Position numbers and translations under genes: made by a program. A DNA stretch of 64,000 nucleotides, from NCBI RefSeq assembly GCF_041262585.1, contig NZ_JBGCBZ010000004.1, positions 310,001-374,000 on the forward strand, written 5' to 3'. Below the pieces are notes generated by a model that was not told the origin of the DNA, did no database searches, and saw only the letters and a list, made by a program, of their open reading frames with translations. Shown piece after piece: positions 50,260 through 58,319 of the stretch (within the stretch, counting starts at the first letter, position 1; each line of letters starts with the position of its first letter). Source of the DNA: JAOEGB01 sp041262585 (lineage in GTDB: Bacteria; Actinomycetota; Actinomycetes; Streptosporangiales; Streptosporangiaceae).

Positions 50260-50751
50260 TCAGCCGCCGAGCAGTTCCTCCCAGTGCTGCCGGGAGGCGG
50301 GCCGCCTGGCCGCGGCCACGGTCCTGTCCAGGGTCGCGGACATGCGCCACAGCCCCGGTCGGGCCCGCAGCCGTCCCATGCCGAGCGGATCGATGGCCCG
50401 CAGCACGAAGCTCACCCCCATGACGTCCAGCGACGCGGTGGAGGCGGTGGCGGGCCCGGCCGCCCCGGCCAGCGGCCCCGGGTGTCCGGGCTCGTGGACA
50501 CGTTCGACGAGCAGCGCCGCGACCTCCGAGGCATGCGGCCCGTCCCGCCACTCCACGTGCCAGGAGTGGTCGCTCCCTCGCCACCAGGCCAGGTCGCGGC
50601 AGGCCTCCAGCATCTCGGCCTCGCCGGCCAGCGCGGCCATCACCCTGCCGAGAGCCTCGTAACGCCGGGCGTTAGGCGTGCGCGCCTCGTCGTGCTCTTC
50701 CGGCCCCGGCAGAAGCCCGGGCTCCTCCCGCCCCCCGCGGAATCCCCTCAT
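50260..50751 (-). CDS. Hypothetical protein
   Basis: 163 residues from ATG 50751, no signal or membrane segment. Core segment YEALGRVMAALAGEAEMLEACRDLAWW, then HSWHVEWRDGPHASEVAALLVERV, and a C-terminal region ending HWEELLGG. Codon use is typical. I do not recognise a family. It is divergent from the LLM oxidoreductase gene and followed by a strong terminator. Confidence 0.6.
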   Translation of the reverse strand: MRGFRGGREEPGLLPGPEEHDEARTPNARRYEALGRVMAALAGEAEMLEACRDLAWWRGSDHSWHVEWRDGPHASEVAALLVERVHEPGHPGPLAGAAGPATASTASLDVMGVSFVLRAIDPLGMGRLRARPGLWRMSATLDRTVAAARRPASRQHWEELLGG

Positions 50752-50898
50752 GTCTGGGAGGGTCCCACCGATCGGCCGTCTCGTCCTCGGGTTTCCCCGT
50801 CTTTTAGCCCCAGAGCCCACGAGCATCAACTTTGATCGCGGCGACCGCCCTCCCGCAAGCCCTCGTTGCCCGTGCGGCGGGTTCGCGTGTAATCTCGG

Positions 50899-50914
50899 CC
50901 AAGCGAGCGCTTGG
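50899..50914. promoter_or_regulatory. Candidate TetR-type operator, site 2
   Basis: CCAAGCGAGCGCTTGG has perfect 6-bp arms with a 4-base centre, 23 bases before the LLM oxidoreductase start. It is the best copy of the CAAG-N6-CTTG motif in the window. Confidence 0.6.
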
Positions 50915-50937
50915 TTAACGATGTGAGGGACGGGGCC

Positions 50938-51996
50938 ATGAGGATCAGCCTGGGCTACGAGCTGGAGGTGCGCGGCCGGACCCGCGAGGTCGAACGGCAG
51001 GCGTTCCACAACGTGATCGAACAGGTGGTGCTCGGGGACGAGCTGGGCTTCGACACCGCGTGGTTCGTGGAGCACCACTTCACCCGCGGTTTCTCCCACT
51101 CCTCCGCCCCGGACCTCGTGCTGGCGGCCGCGTCCCAGCGGACGGCCCGGATCCACCTCGGGCTCGGCGTCGTGCTCTTGCCGTTCCAGTCCCCGATCCG
51201 TACGGCGGAGCGCGTCGCCACGCTCGACATCGTGAGCGACGGCCGGGTGGAGTTCGGCACGGGAAGGGGAGCCTCTCCACTGGAGTACCAGGCTTTCCAG
51301 CGGCCGTTCGAGCAGTCCCGGGCGCTCTGGGAGGACTCTCTCGAGGCCGTGCTCGCGATCTGGAACGCCGACGGGGAGCCGGTCAGCCGGTCCAACGAGT
51401 TCTTCGAGATCCCCGGCGTGGGCGTCTACCCGCGCCCGGTCCAGCGGCCGCACCCGCCCGTATGGGTGGCCTCCACCTCCCTTGACGGCTACCTGGCGGC
51501 GGCCAGGAAGGGGTACAACCTGCTCGGCATGACCATGCTGAAGGGCATCGGCGACGTCGCGGCGGACATCGCCGAATACAAGGAATGCCTCGCCGACAGC
51601 GGCTTCGACCCGGACACCCGCCGGATCGCCCTGATGATCCCCTGGTTCGTGGGCCCGACCCGTGACGAGGCCATCGCGGTCGCCGCCGATCCCGTGCTCT
51701 GGTACATCCGCCGCCAGGTCAACCTCGTGACCCCGCCCGACTACTACGACGCCCGGCACGCGACGCACAGAGTGCTCGGCCAGCTCGCGGCCGGGCTGCC
51801 ACCCGACGAGGCGATGGCGACGCTCCGGGAGCATCTGATGGTGGTCGTGGACGACGTCGCCGGCTCTCGTAAAGCCGTCGCCAGGATCGCCGAGGCGGGG
51901 GCCACCGACCTGATCCTCCAGGCACAGGTCGGCGGTCTCGCCCACGGGCACGTGTGCGACTCGATGCGGCGCTTCATGACGGAGGTGGCGCGGTGA
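50938..51996 (+). CDS. LLM class (luciferase-like) oxidoreductase
   Basis: 352 residues from ATG 50938, with GAGGGA seven bases upstream. The TIM-barrel signatures are GFDTAWFVEHHF, IHLGLGVVLLPFQSPIRTAERVATLDIVSDGRVEFGTGRG and PPVWVAST. These enzymes use FMNH2 or F420; the sequence does not decide which. Its stop overlaps the next gene (GTGA). Located in the catabolic set with an acyl-CoA synthetase and a ferredoxin reductase, so a ring- or chain-oxidising monooxygenase is plausible. Confidence 0.85.
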   Translation: MRISLGYELEVRGRTREVERQAFHNVIEQVVLGDELGFDTAWFVEHHFTRGFSHSSAPDLVLAAASQRTARIHLGLGVVLLPFQSPIRTAERVATLDIVSDGRVEFGTGRGASPLEYQAFQRPFEQSRALWEDSLEAVLAIWNADGEPVSRSNEFFEIPGVGVYPRPVQRPHPPVWVASTSLDGYLAAARKGYNLLGMTMLKGIGDVAADIAEYKECLADSGFDPDTRRIALMIPWFVGPTRDEAIAVAADPVLWYIRRQVNLVTPPDYYDARHATHRVLGQLAAGLPPDEAMATLREHLMVVVDDVAGSRKAVARIAEAGATDLILQAQVGGLAHGHVCDSMRRFMTEVAR

Positions 51997-53039
51997 GCGG
52001 CGAGCGCTGGCTGACCCGAGGTGACCTGACCGGGCATGACGCGACCGGCCTGCTGCTCGTCTCCCCCGACGGGTCGAGCGCCGTTCCACTCGACCCCGAC
52101 GACCGTACGACCACCGCCTCGGCCCTGCGCGCCGCCGGGGTGGCGGAGCGCGATCGGGTGGTGGTCGCGCTGGCCGAGCCGTACGGGGCCTTGTGGGCCT
52201 CGGCGGCGGCGGAGGTCGCCGAGGCCGCGGCGCCGGTTGGCCCCCGGGGGCGGCTGCGGCTGCATCAAGCGCTCATGTCGGTCGGAGCCACCACGCTGGT
52301 GATCACGCCGACGGGGGCGATGGACTTCCTCGCCCGCCTTCATCTGGAGTTCCTGCTCGATCCCCTCGACCTGGGACTGCGGCACATCGTGCTGACCGGC
52401 GAGATCGCGTCGAGGGGCACGCCGGGGCAGCTCGCCGGCGAGTTCGACGCGTCGGTCTCCGAGATCCTCGCGTCGCCGTTCAGTGGCGCGGCGCTGGGCT
52501 GGCGGGCGTCGGAGACGGCACCGCTGACCCCGTCCGGGAGTCTCCGCCTGGCCTCTCTCGACAAGGACGAGATCTTCGACGGCCCCTGTCCGGAGGGGCC
52601 CGCCGAGCTGGTCGTCAGGCGCGGCGACAGCGTTCTGCGGACGGGCCAGGTCGCCCGGGTCGGCCGGGTCACGGCCCCGGACCTCGTCCCGGCGCCCGAG
52701 CACACGGTCGGCGACCACGTTCTGATCAGGGGCGTCTGGCTGGCGCTGTCCCGGCTGGAGAAGGCCCTCGCCAAGATCGACGGCGTGGCGACGTGGGAGC
52801 TGACGATCTCCCGGCCCGGCACCCTCGACGCCGCGACGCTGACGGTGACCTTCAACCGGGCCGCCCTCGTCGGCAACCCGATGTGGAAGGCGCGAATCCG
52901 GGAGTCGCTGAAAGCCATCACCCCTGTCGCGATCACCGTCGAGGTCGCCCACGGCATCGCCGAGGCGGCGCGGCCCGGGACCGTGAACGACCTGAGAGGC
53001 CAGCATCTCGGCAGGGACCGCACGGCCATCGCTCACTAG
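51993..53039 (+). CDS. Degenerate PaaK-like adenylate-forming protein
   Basis: 348 residues from GTG 51993, coupled to the LLM gene. The C-terminal half resembles phenylacetate-CoA ligases: LRTGQVARVGRV, a hinge-like HVLIRGVWLALSRLEKALAKIDGV and the end NDLRGQHLGRD. The N-terminal half keeps only a reduced fold (RVVVALAEPYGALWAS, LRHIVLTGE) and lacks the Ser/Thr/Gly-rich AMP-binding loop. It may be an inactive ligase relative that partners the FadD protein encoded next, nine bases downstream. Confidence 0.65.
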   Translation: MSGERWLTRGDLTGHDATGLLLVSPDGSSAVPLDPDDRTTTASALRAAGVAERDRVVVALAEPYGALWASAAAEVAEAAAPVGPRGRLRLHQALMSVGATTLVITPTGAMDFLARLHLEFLLDPLDLGLRHIVLTGEIASRGTPGQLAGEFDASVSEILASPFSGAALGWRASETAPLTPSGSLRLASLDKDEIFDGPCPEGPAELVVRRGDSVLRTGQVARVGRVTAPDLVPAPEHTVGDHVLIRGVWLALSRLEKALAKIDGVATWELTISRPGTLDAATLTVTFNRAALVGNPMWKARIRESLKAITPVAITVEVAHGIAEAARPGTVNDLRGQHLGRDRTAIAH

Positions 53040-53047
53040 GGGGCTCC

Positions 53048-54610
53048 ATGGAGCACGTTCCGGACTGGGGCACGATCCCCCGCATGCTGCGCGACCGGGC
53101 CGGGCGGCATCCGGACATGACCGCGGTCCTCGAAGACGGCGTACGGCTGTCGCTCGCGGAGCTGCGGGAGAGAGCCTCCACGGTGGCGAGGGGGCTCATC
53201 GGGCTCGGCGTCGAGCGAGGCGATCGGGTCGCGCTCTGGGGGCTCAACGATCTCCCGTGGGTCGTGAACGCCTTCGGCGTCTGGAACGCGGGCGCGGTGC
53301 TCGTGCCGCTGTCGTCCCGCTACAAGGGCATCGAGGCGGCCGGCCTGCTCCGGAAGACCGGAACCTCGGCGCTCATCACGGGCCAGAACCTGGCGGGCGC
53401 TCCCCCGTTCGCCGACGTGCTCGGCGCACCGGACCTGCCGGAGCTTCGCCATGTGATCACTCCTCGCGCCCCCTTGGGTGACGGGGTGGGCGAGGACGAG
53501 GCCGAGGCACGGGCGGCGGCCGTGCGGCCCGGCGACCTGTGCGAGATCATCTCCACCTCCGGGACCACCGGCGCGCCCAAAGGCGTGATGCTCGACCACG
53601 CCCAGATCCTGCGGGGCTACTGGGACTGGGCGGAGATCGTGACACTACGGAAAGGCGACCGCTACCCGATCATCGCGCCCTTCACGCACGGGTTCGGGCT
53701 CAACGCGGGGCTGCTGGCCTCGGTGATGCGCGGGGCTACGATGATGCCGCTCAAGGCGTTCTCCCCGGACGGGCTGATGGAGCTCATCGAGTCGAGCAAG
53801 GTGAGCATCCTGGCGGGCGCTCCGCCGATGTTCTATCGGCTCCTGGACGAGCTCGACCGCCGCCCATGGGACGTGTCCTCGCTCCGGGTCGCCATCTGCG
53901 GGGCGGCGGCCGTGCCCGAGGCGCTGATCAGGCGGCTCGTCGACCGCGTCGGGATCAACCGGATGATCAACGCGTACGGCCTGATGGAGGGCACGGTCGT
54001 GTCGATGACCAGGGCCGGAGACCCGGTCGAGGTGATCGCCTCCTCCACCGGCCAGGCCGTGCCGGGCATGGAAGTACGGATCGCCGGCGACGAGGGCGAG
54101 GAGGCGCCGACCGGCGAACGCGGCGAGATCCTGGTGCGCGGCTACGGCGTCATGCGGGGCTACTGGGGAGAGCCCGCCAGGACCGCCGAGGTCGTCAGGG
54201 ACGGCTGGCTGTACACCGGCGACGTCGGCACGCTCGACCCATCGGGCAACCTCGCGATCGTGGACCGGAAGAAGGAGCTGTACATCGTCAACGGCTTCAA
54301 CGTCTCCCCGGCCGAGGTCGAGGGGCTGCTGCTGCGCCACGCGGACATCGGGCAGGCCGCGGTCGTCGGCGTGCCGGACGCGCGGGCCGGCGAGGCCGGA
54401 TGGGCCTACGTCGTGCCGCGGCCGGGCGCCACGGTCGACCCGGAGGACGTCATCGCGTGGGCCAGGGAGAACATGTCCAGCCACAAGGTCCCCCGCCGCG
54501 TGATCGTCGTCGACGCCCTGCCGGTCAACGCCAACGGCAAGATCGACAAACGAGCGATCCGTTCACGCGCCTCGCTGGTCGAGGGTCCTGGCGGTGCGGG
54601 GGGCCGATGA
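53048..54610 (+). CDS. Acyl-CoA synthetase (FadD3-like)
   Basis: A 520-residue ANL-superfamily ligase. It has the AMP-binding loop STSGTTGAPKGVM (~175-187), NAYGLMEG, GWLYTGDVG, the hinge IVDRKKELYIVNGFNVSPAEVE and the acylation lysine in NANGKIDKRAI. Similar in layout to FadD3, which activates the steroid C/D-ring acid in mycobacteria, but broader carboxylic-acid activation cannot be excluded. Part of the LLM/PaaK-like operon under the operator at 50899. Confidence 0.88.
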   Translation: MEHVPDWGTIPRMLRDRAGRHPDMTAVLEDGVRLSLAELRERASTVARGLIGLGVERGDRVALWGLNDLPWVVNAFGVWNAGAVLVPLSSRYKGIEAAGLLRKTGTSALITGQNLAGAPPFADVLGAPDLPELRHVITPRAPLGDGVGEDEAEARAAAVRPGDLCEIISTSGTTGAPKGVMLDHAQILRGYWDWAEIVTLRKGDRYPIIAPFTHGFGLNAGLLASVMRGATMMPLKAFSPDGLMELIESSKVSILAGAPPMFYRLLDELDRRPWDVSSLRVAICGAAAVPEALIRRLVDRVGINRMINAYGLMEGTVVSMTRAGDPVEVIASSTGQAVPGMEVRIAGDEGEEAPTGERGEILVRGYGVMRGYWGEPARTAEVVRDGWLYTGDVGTLDPSGNLAIVDRKKELYIVNGFNVSPAEVEGLLLRHADIGQAAVVGVPDARAGEAGWAYVVPRPGATVDPEDVIAWARENMSSHKVPRRVIVVDALPVNANGKIDKRAIRSRASLVEGPGGAGGR

Positions 54611-54649
54611 TAAAGAATCACTGATAGGACGCCCCGCTCTGTGGAGGCC

Positions 54650-55978
54650 ATGGTGACACTGCGCGTCGCGATCGTGGGATCGGGCCCGGCCGGGATCTAC
54701 ACAGCCGAGGCGCTGATAAAGCAGGCCCAGGGGCCGGTCGAGGTGGACGTGCTGGAGCGCCTGCCCACGCCGTACGGACTCGTCCGGTACGGCGTCGCCC
54801 CCGACCACACGTCGATCAAGTCGATCGCCGGTTATCTCCGCCGTGTCCTGGAGTCCCCAGGGGTGCGCTTCCTCGGCGGGATCGAGCTCGGCTCGGACGT
54901 GTCCGTGGACGACCTGCTGTCCTGCTACGACGCGGTCGTCTACTGCACCGGGGCGATGGTGGACAGGCACCTGGGCATACCCGGCGAGGACCTGCCCGGC
55001 AGCGTCGCCGCCACCGACTTCGTGAACTGGTACTGCGGCCATCCTGACGTCCCCGCCGACGCGTTCACGCTCGACGCCGAGGAGGTCGTCGTCATCGGGG
55101 TCGGCAACGTGGCGGTCGACGTGGTGCGCATCCTCGCCAAGACCGCTGACGAGCTGCGCGAGACGGACGTGCCGGAGGAGGTCCTCGAACGGCTGGCCTC
55201 CTCACGGGTCAGGCGGATCCACATGATCGGCCGCCGGGGCGCGGAACACGCCAAGTTCACCCTCAAGGAGCTGCGCGAGCTCGGCGAGCTGCTGAACGCC
55301 GACATCCTGACATTTCCTGATGAGGTCAAGGTCGAGGACCTCGCCGCGCTCTCCCGCCAGATCCGCGGCAACGTGGATGTGCTCCAGTCCTGGTCGGAGC
55401 GGGTGCCCGCGGACCGGCCCCGGCGGCTGGAGGTGCGCTTCTGGCTGCGCCCGGTGGAGATCCTCGGCGTCTCCCATGTCGAGGGCATCCGGCTGGAGCG
55501 CACTCGCCTGGAGGACGGGCGCGTCGTGGGCACCGGCGAGTTCGAGACGATCCCGGCCGACATGGTGATGCGGTCGGTCGGCTACCAGAGCGTGGCACTC
55601 GCCGGAGTGCCGTTCGACCCCGCGTCGATGACCGTGCCGAACGTGGCCGGCAAGGTGTCGGACCGGCAGTTCGTCGCGGGCTGGCTCAAGCGCGGCCCGA
55701 CCGGGGTCATCGGCACCAACAAGTCCGACGCCGCCGAGACCGTCCGGACCCTGCTCGCGGAGGCCACTGCCGGCGTGGCCAAGGCGAGGCTCGACGACCT
55801 CCTGGACGCCCGTGGCGTCACCCCGGTGACCTACCAGGACTGGCTCGCCATCGAGGCCGCCGAGACGGAGCTCGCCACGAAGCTCAAGCGGGGAGAGCGG
55901 GTCAAGCTGGTCGGCCGGCCCGCCATGTTCGCCGCCTGCGGCCGCCTCCCCCACCCCACCACCCACCCCCAGCAGTGA
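54650..55978 (+). CDS. fprA: FprA-type ferredoxin/adrenodoxin-NADP reductase
   Basis: About 442 residues. It has the FAD motif VAIVGSGPAGIYTAEAL, then PTPYGLVRYGVAPDH, the NADP-binding VVIGVGNVAVDVVRIL, IGRRGAEHAKFT, and the C-terminal GWLKRGPTGVIGTNKSDA. It passes electrons from NADPH to ferredoxins, for example for P450 or Rieske oxygenases. Start candidates are GTG 54641, ATG 54650 and GTG 54653; GGAGG spacing favours the last. The next gene is convergent. Confidence 0.92.
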   Translation: MVTLRVAIVGSGPAGIYTAEALIKQAQGPVEVDVLERLPTPYGLVRYGVAPDHTSIKSIAGYLRRVLESPGVRFLGGIELGSDVSVDDLLSCYDAVVYCTGAMVDRHLGIPGEDLPGSVAATDFVNWYCGHPDVPADAFTLDAEEVVVIGVGNVAVDVVRILAKTADELRETDVPEEVLERLASSRVRRIHMIGRRGAEHAKFTLKELRELGELLNADILTFPDEVKVEDLAALSRQIRGNVDVLQSWSERVPADRPRRLEVRFWLRPVEILGVSHVEGIRLERTRLEDGRVVGTGEFETIPADMVMRSVGYQSVALAGVPFDPASMTVPNVAGKVSDRQFVAGWLKRGPTGVIGTNKSDAAETVRTLLAEATAGVAKARLDDLLDARGVTPVTYQDWLAIEAAETELATKLKRGERVKLVGRPAMFAACGRLPHPTTHPQQ

Positions 55979-56338
55979 CTACCGAAGCCAGTGCACCCTG
56001 CCTGCTTCCGGCAGTCGCTGCTCCGTCAGGATCTCGTCCAAGGCCTGGACCAGCTTTCCCAGTGCCTGCTTGGTCCGGGGGAAACGCACAGCGTTGGTGT
56101 AGAGCAGGCCTGGGCAACGCCGTCCGTCAGTGAGCCGCTGTGCCCTCAGCACCTCGAAGTCCCGCACATTCTCCGTCAGCAGAGACCTCCGCTCAGCGAG
56201 CGCGATCTCCAGAACCTGCTCATCGGGAAGGCCGGCCCCTCCTTGGCGCTCGTGGATCGCCACGACATCGTGACCGCGCTCCCGCAGGGTCACGGCCAGC
56301 AGCGGGGGAAACATCTCATCGGTGAGCAGTCCGCTCAT
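55979..56338 (-). CDS. DUF5615 PIN-like toxin
   Basis: 119 residues from ATG 56338, overlapping the antitoxin stop (ATGA). The PIN-like fold has LLTDEMFPPLLAVTLRERGHDVVAI (Asp/Glu), LPDEQVLEIALAERRSLLTENVRDFEVL and a final basic HWLR. DUF5615 proteins are predicted RNases of toxin-antitoxin pairs. The acidic residues (Asp ~7, Glu ~8, Glu and Asp in LTENVRDFE) appear intact. Confidence 0.85.
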   Translation of the reverse strand: MSGLLTDEMFPPLLAVTLRERGHDVVAIHERQGGAGLPDEQVLEIALAERRSLLTENVRDFEVLRAQRLTDGRRCPGLLYTNAVRFPRTKQALGKLVQALDEILTEQRLPEAGRVHWLR

Positions 56339-56778
56339 GATGCGAGCAGGTCTTGCTCGCGGCACCAGCGCTTCTCGGCTTCCCGCGCCGCGATGTCGGC
56401 CGCCTCGATCTGAGCGTCGACTTCGTCAGAGTGGGCTGACCAGTACCGGATCGCGGTTCGCACCTGATGCTGCGGGATCCCGGAGTATTCGGCGACCATT
56501 CGGACAACATCGTCCGGCTGGGCATCCGGCTCCGCCGCGCGGGTCACCTTGACGGCCCGGATGATCTCCCAGACATCCGGCCCTCCGACGATCACGGCCC
56601 GGCGGCCGGATGGACCGGTGCGGAAGAGCACCCCTGGGTGCTCTTCCATTCTCAGAGCCTCCGTGATCAGCAAGTTGACCGCAGCCGAGACCGACAGTCC
56701 CGGATGCTCGGCGACGAACTTGGTGAGCTTCTCGAGCACTGCCTCATCGAAGCGAACGGACCGCGGAGTGGGTGACAT
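56335..56778 (-). CDS. Antitoxin with RHH/HTH-type DNA-binding region
   Basis: 147 residues. The N-terminus (RSVRFDEAVLEKLTKFVAEHPGLSVSAAVNLLITEALRM) looks like a ribbon-helix-helix DNA-binding domain. The C-terminal section (VIVGGPDVWEIIRAVKV, IPQHQVRTAIRYWSAHSDEVDAQIEAADIAAREAE) resembles DUF433-type antitoxins and ends in a helix likely to cover the toxin. Its start codon lies in a long palindrome, so autorepression is expected. Confidence 0.8.
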   Translation of the reverse strand: MSPTPRSVRFDEAVLEKLTKFVAEHPGLSVSAAVNLLITEALRMEEHPGVLFRTGPSGRRAVIVGGPDVWEIIRAVKVTRAAEPDAQPDDVVRMVAEYSGIPQHQVRTAIRYWSAHSDEVDAQIEAADIAAREAEKRWCREQDLLAS

Positions 56779-56797
56779 GGCTACATCGTAGCCATGT
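56775..56797. promoter_or_regulatory. Autoregulatory operator of the toxin-antitoxin operon
   Basis: A perfect 10-bp inverted repeat (ACATGGCTAC and GTAGCCATGT around ATC) covers the antitoxin start codon (56776-56778). Another TGTAGC half-site follows at 56797-56802. Confidence 0.75.
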
Positions 56798-56860
56798 GTA
56801 GCTCTCTTCGAACTCTGCTTGGTTCTCAGGGTGATCACGTCCTAACATGGTGTTACCGCG

Positions 56861-56912
56861 CCAGGGGCTACGCCCTCTGGCTCTACGGCCCCCGCGAGGG
56901 GGCCGTTTCTTT
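56861..56912 (+). ncRNA. Orphan hairpin pair with intrinsic terminator; candidate small RNA or attenuator
   Basis: A weak hairpin (about 56861-56880) is followed by a 9-bp stem ACGGCCCCC / GGGGGCCGT with a GCGA tetraloop (56885-56906) and a TTCTTTT tract. No plus-strand gene precedes it; the antitoxin is divergent. It may be a short terminated RNA or the leader of the DUF6986 gene at 57022. Confidence 0.5.
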
Positions 56913-57021
56913 TCGCCACTATGTTCGATGCACAGGTTAGCCAACCTGGCGTTATCGCGCGAGCACAATGAGTAATGTGCTGCTTTGTCGTAGGCAGGTG
57001 GGGTCTGCGAGGATCGTCGGC

Positions 57022-58194
57022 ATGGAGACGACTCTGACGGGACTGGACAGGCTCCTCGATCGGGAGGCACGACTCGACCAACTGGAGCCGGGCCCGCCTC
57101 GCGAGATCGCCTGGCAGCCGGTGCACACGGTCTACGTCCCCGCCGACAAGGTGACGGAGCGCGTCGTCTCGGACTGGGGGCACGCGGCCACGGAGCTGCT
57201 GCACAAGCACCTGTTCACGCCCACGGAGCTGGCCGCGCTGTTCGAACTCGACGCCGACCTGGCGACACCCGTGCACGACCGGCTCAGGAAGAAGCTCGCG
57301 GTCGAGCCGATCGAGGACCTGCGGGTCGACTTCGAGGACGGGTACGGCGTTCGCGATCAGAGCGAGGAAGACGGGCACGTCGAGAGCGCGGCGGCGGCCA
57401 TCGCGGCGATGCGCGCGGCGCAGACCCTGCCCCGGCGATGGGGGCTGCGGGTCAAGTCGTTCGCGGACGGAGACCCGCAACGGTCGGTCCGGGCCCTGGA
57501 CGGCTTCCTCACCGCCGTGGTCAAGCGAGCCGGAGAGCTGCCGAGGGGCTTCACGGTGACCTTTCCCAAGGTGCTCGTCGAGGCCCATCTCGGGCAGTTC
57601 GTGCGCTGCCTGGAGGCTCTGGAGACGGCGCTGGGCTTCGAACCGCGCACGCTCAGGTTCGAGATGCAGGTCGAGGCGCCGCAGACCGTGCTGATGCTCC
57701 AGCGGTCGGCCGACCTGGTCGCGTCACTCGGGGGACGGCTGGCCGCGGCGCACTTCGGGGTGTTCGACTACACCGCGGCGATCGGGCTGCCGCCGCACGA
57801 GCAGCGGCTCGACCACCCCGCGTGCGACTACGCGCGGAACGTCATGCAGACGGTCTTCGCCGGCACGGGCGTGGAGCTGTCGGACGGCTCGCTGGCCGCC
57901 GCGCCCGCCTCCGAATCGGCCGAGGACGTGAACGGCCTGCTGCGGCGGCACTCCGCCCTGGTCCGCCACTCCCTCTCGAATGGCTACTACCAGGGCTGGG
58001 ACATGCACCCGTCGCATCTCATCAGCCGTTACGCGACGGTCTACGCCTTCCACCTCGCCCTCTACGAGGACTATCTGGAGCGGGTCCGCGCCTGGGAGGA
58101 GCAGCGCGAGGGGGTGGGCGGCGTCCTGGACGAACCCGCCACCATCAAGACGCTCGTCGCGGCCCTCGCCCGAGCCGACCACGCCCTGTGCTGA
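57022..58194 (+). CDS. CitE-like aldolase-family protein (DUF6986)
   Basis: 390 residues from ATG 57022. A HpcH/HpaI/CitE-type TIM barrel with VHTVYVPADKV, DLRVDFEDGYG (metal-binding Asp/Glu), TVTFPKVLVEAHLGQF, LRFEMQVEAPQTV, AAHFGVFDYTAAIG and GWDMHPSHL. It probably cleaves or makes a C-C bond on a CoA- or keto-acid substrate. The substrate is unknown. Its stop TGA is inside the first unit of a 17-bp tandem array shared with cutC. Confidence 0.85.
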   Translation: METTLTGLDRLLDREARLDQLEPGPPREIAWQPVHTVYVPADKVTERVVSDWGHAATELLHKHLFTPTELAALFELDADLATPVHDRLRKKLAVEPIEDLRVDFEDGYGVRDQSEEDGHVESAAAAIAAMRAAQTLPRRWGLRVKSFADGDPQRSVRALDGFLTAVVKRAGELPRGFTVTFPKVLVEAHLGQFVRCLEALETALGFEPRTLRFEMQVEAPQTVLMLQRSADLVASLGGRLAAAHFGVFDYTAAIGLPPHEQRLDHPACDYARNVMQTVFAGTGVELSDGSLAAAPASESAEDVNGLLRRHSALVRHSLSNGYYQGWDMHPSHLISRYATVYAFHLALYEDYLERVRAWEEQREGVGGVLDEPATIKTLVAALARADHALC

Positions 58195-58319
58195 GTCAAG
58201 CGCTGTGCTGAGTCAGGCGCTGTGCTGAGTCAGGCGCTGTGCTGAGTCAGGCGCTGTGCTGAGTCAAGCGCTGTGCTGAGTCAAGCGCTGTGCTGAGTCA
58301 GGCGCTGGCCTGAGTCAGG
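58187..58319. repeat. Eight-copy 17-bp tandem array spanning two stop codons
   Basis: CTGAGTCA recurs at 58191, 58208, 58225, 58242, 58259, 58276, 58293 and 58310, exactly 17 bases apart, in units GCGCTGTGCTGAGTCA(A/G). The first copy holds the DUF6986 stop (58192-58194); the last holds the cutC stop on the other strand (58315-58317). Confidence 0.92.

Noticed and set aside
56847..56975. Short plus-strand reading frame across the orphan terminator
   Set aside because: It runs through a strong intrinsic terminator and encodes an Arg/Pro/Leu string typical of structured GC-rich RNA.
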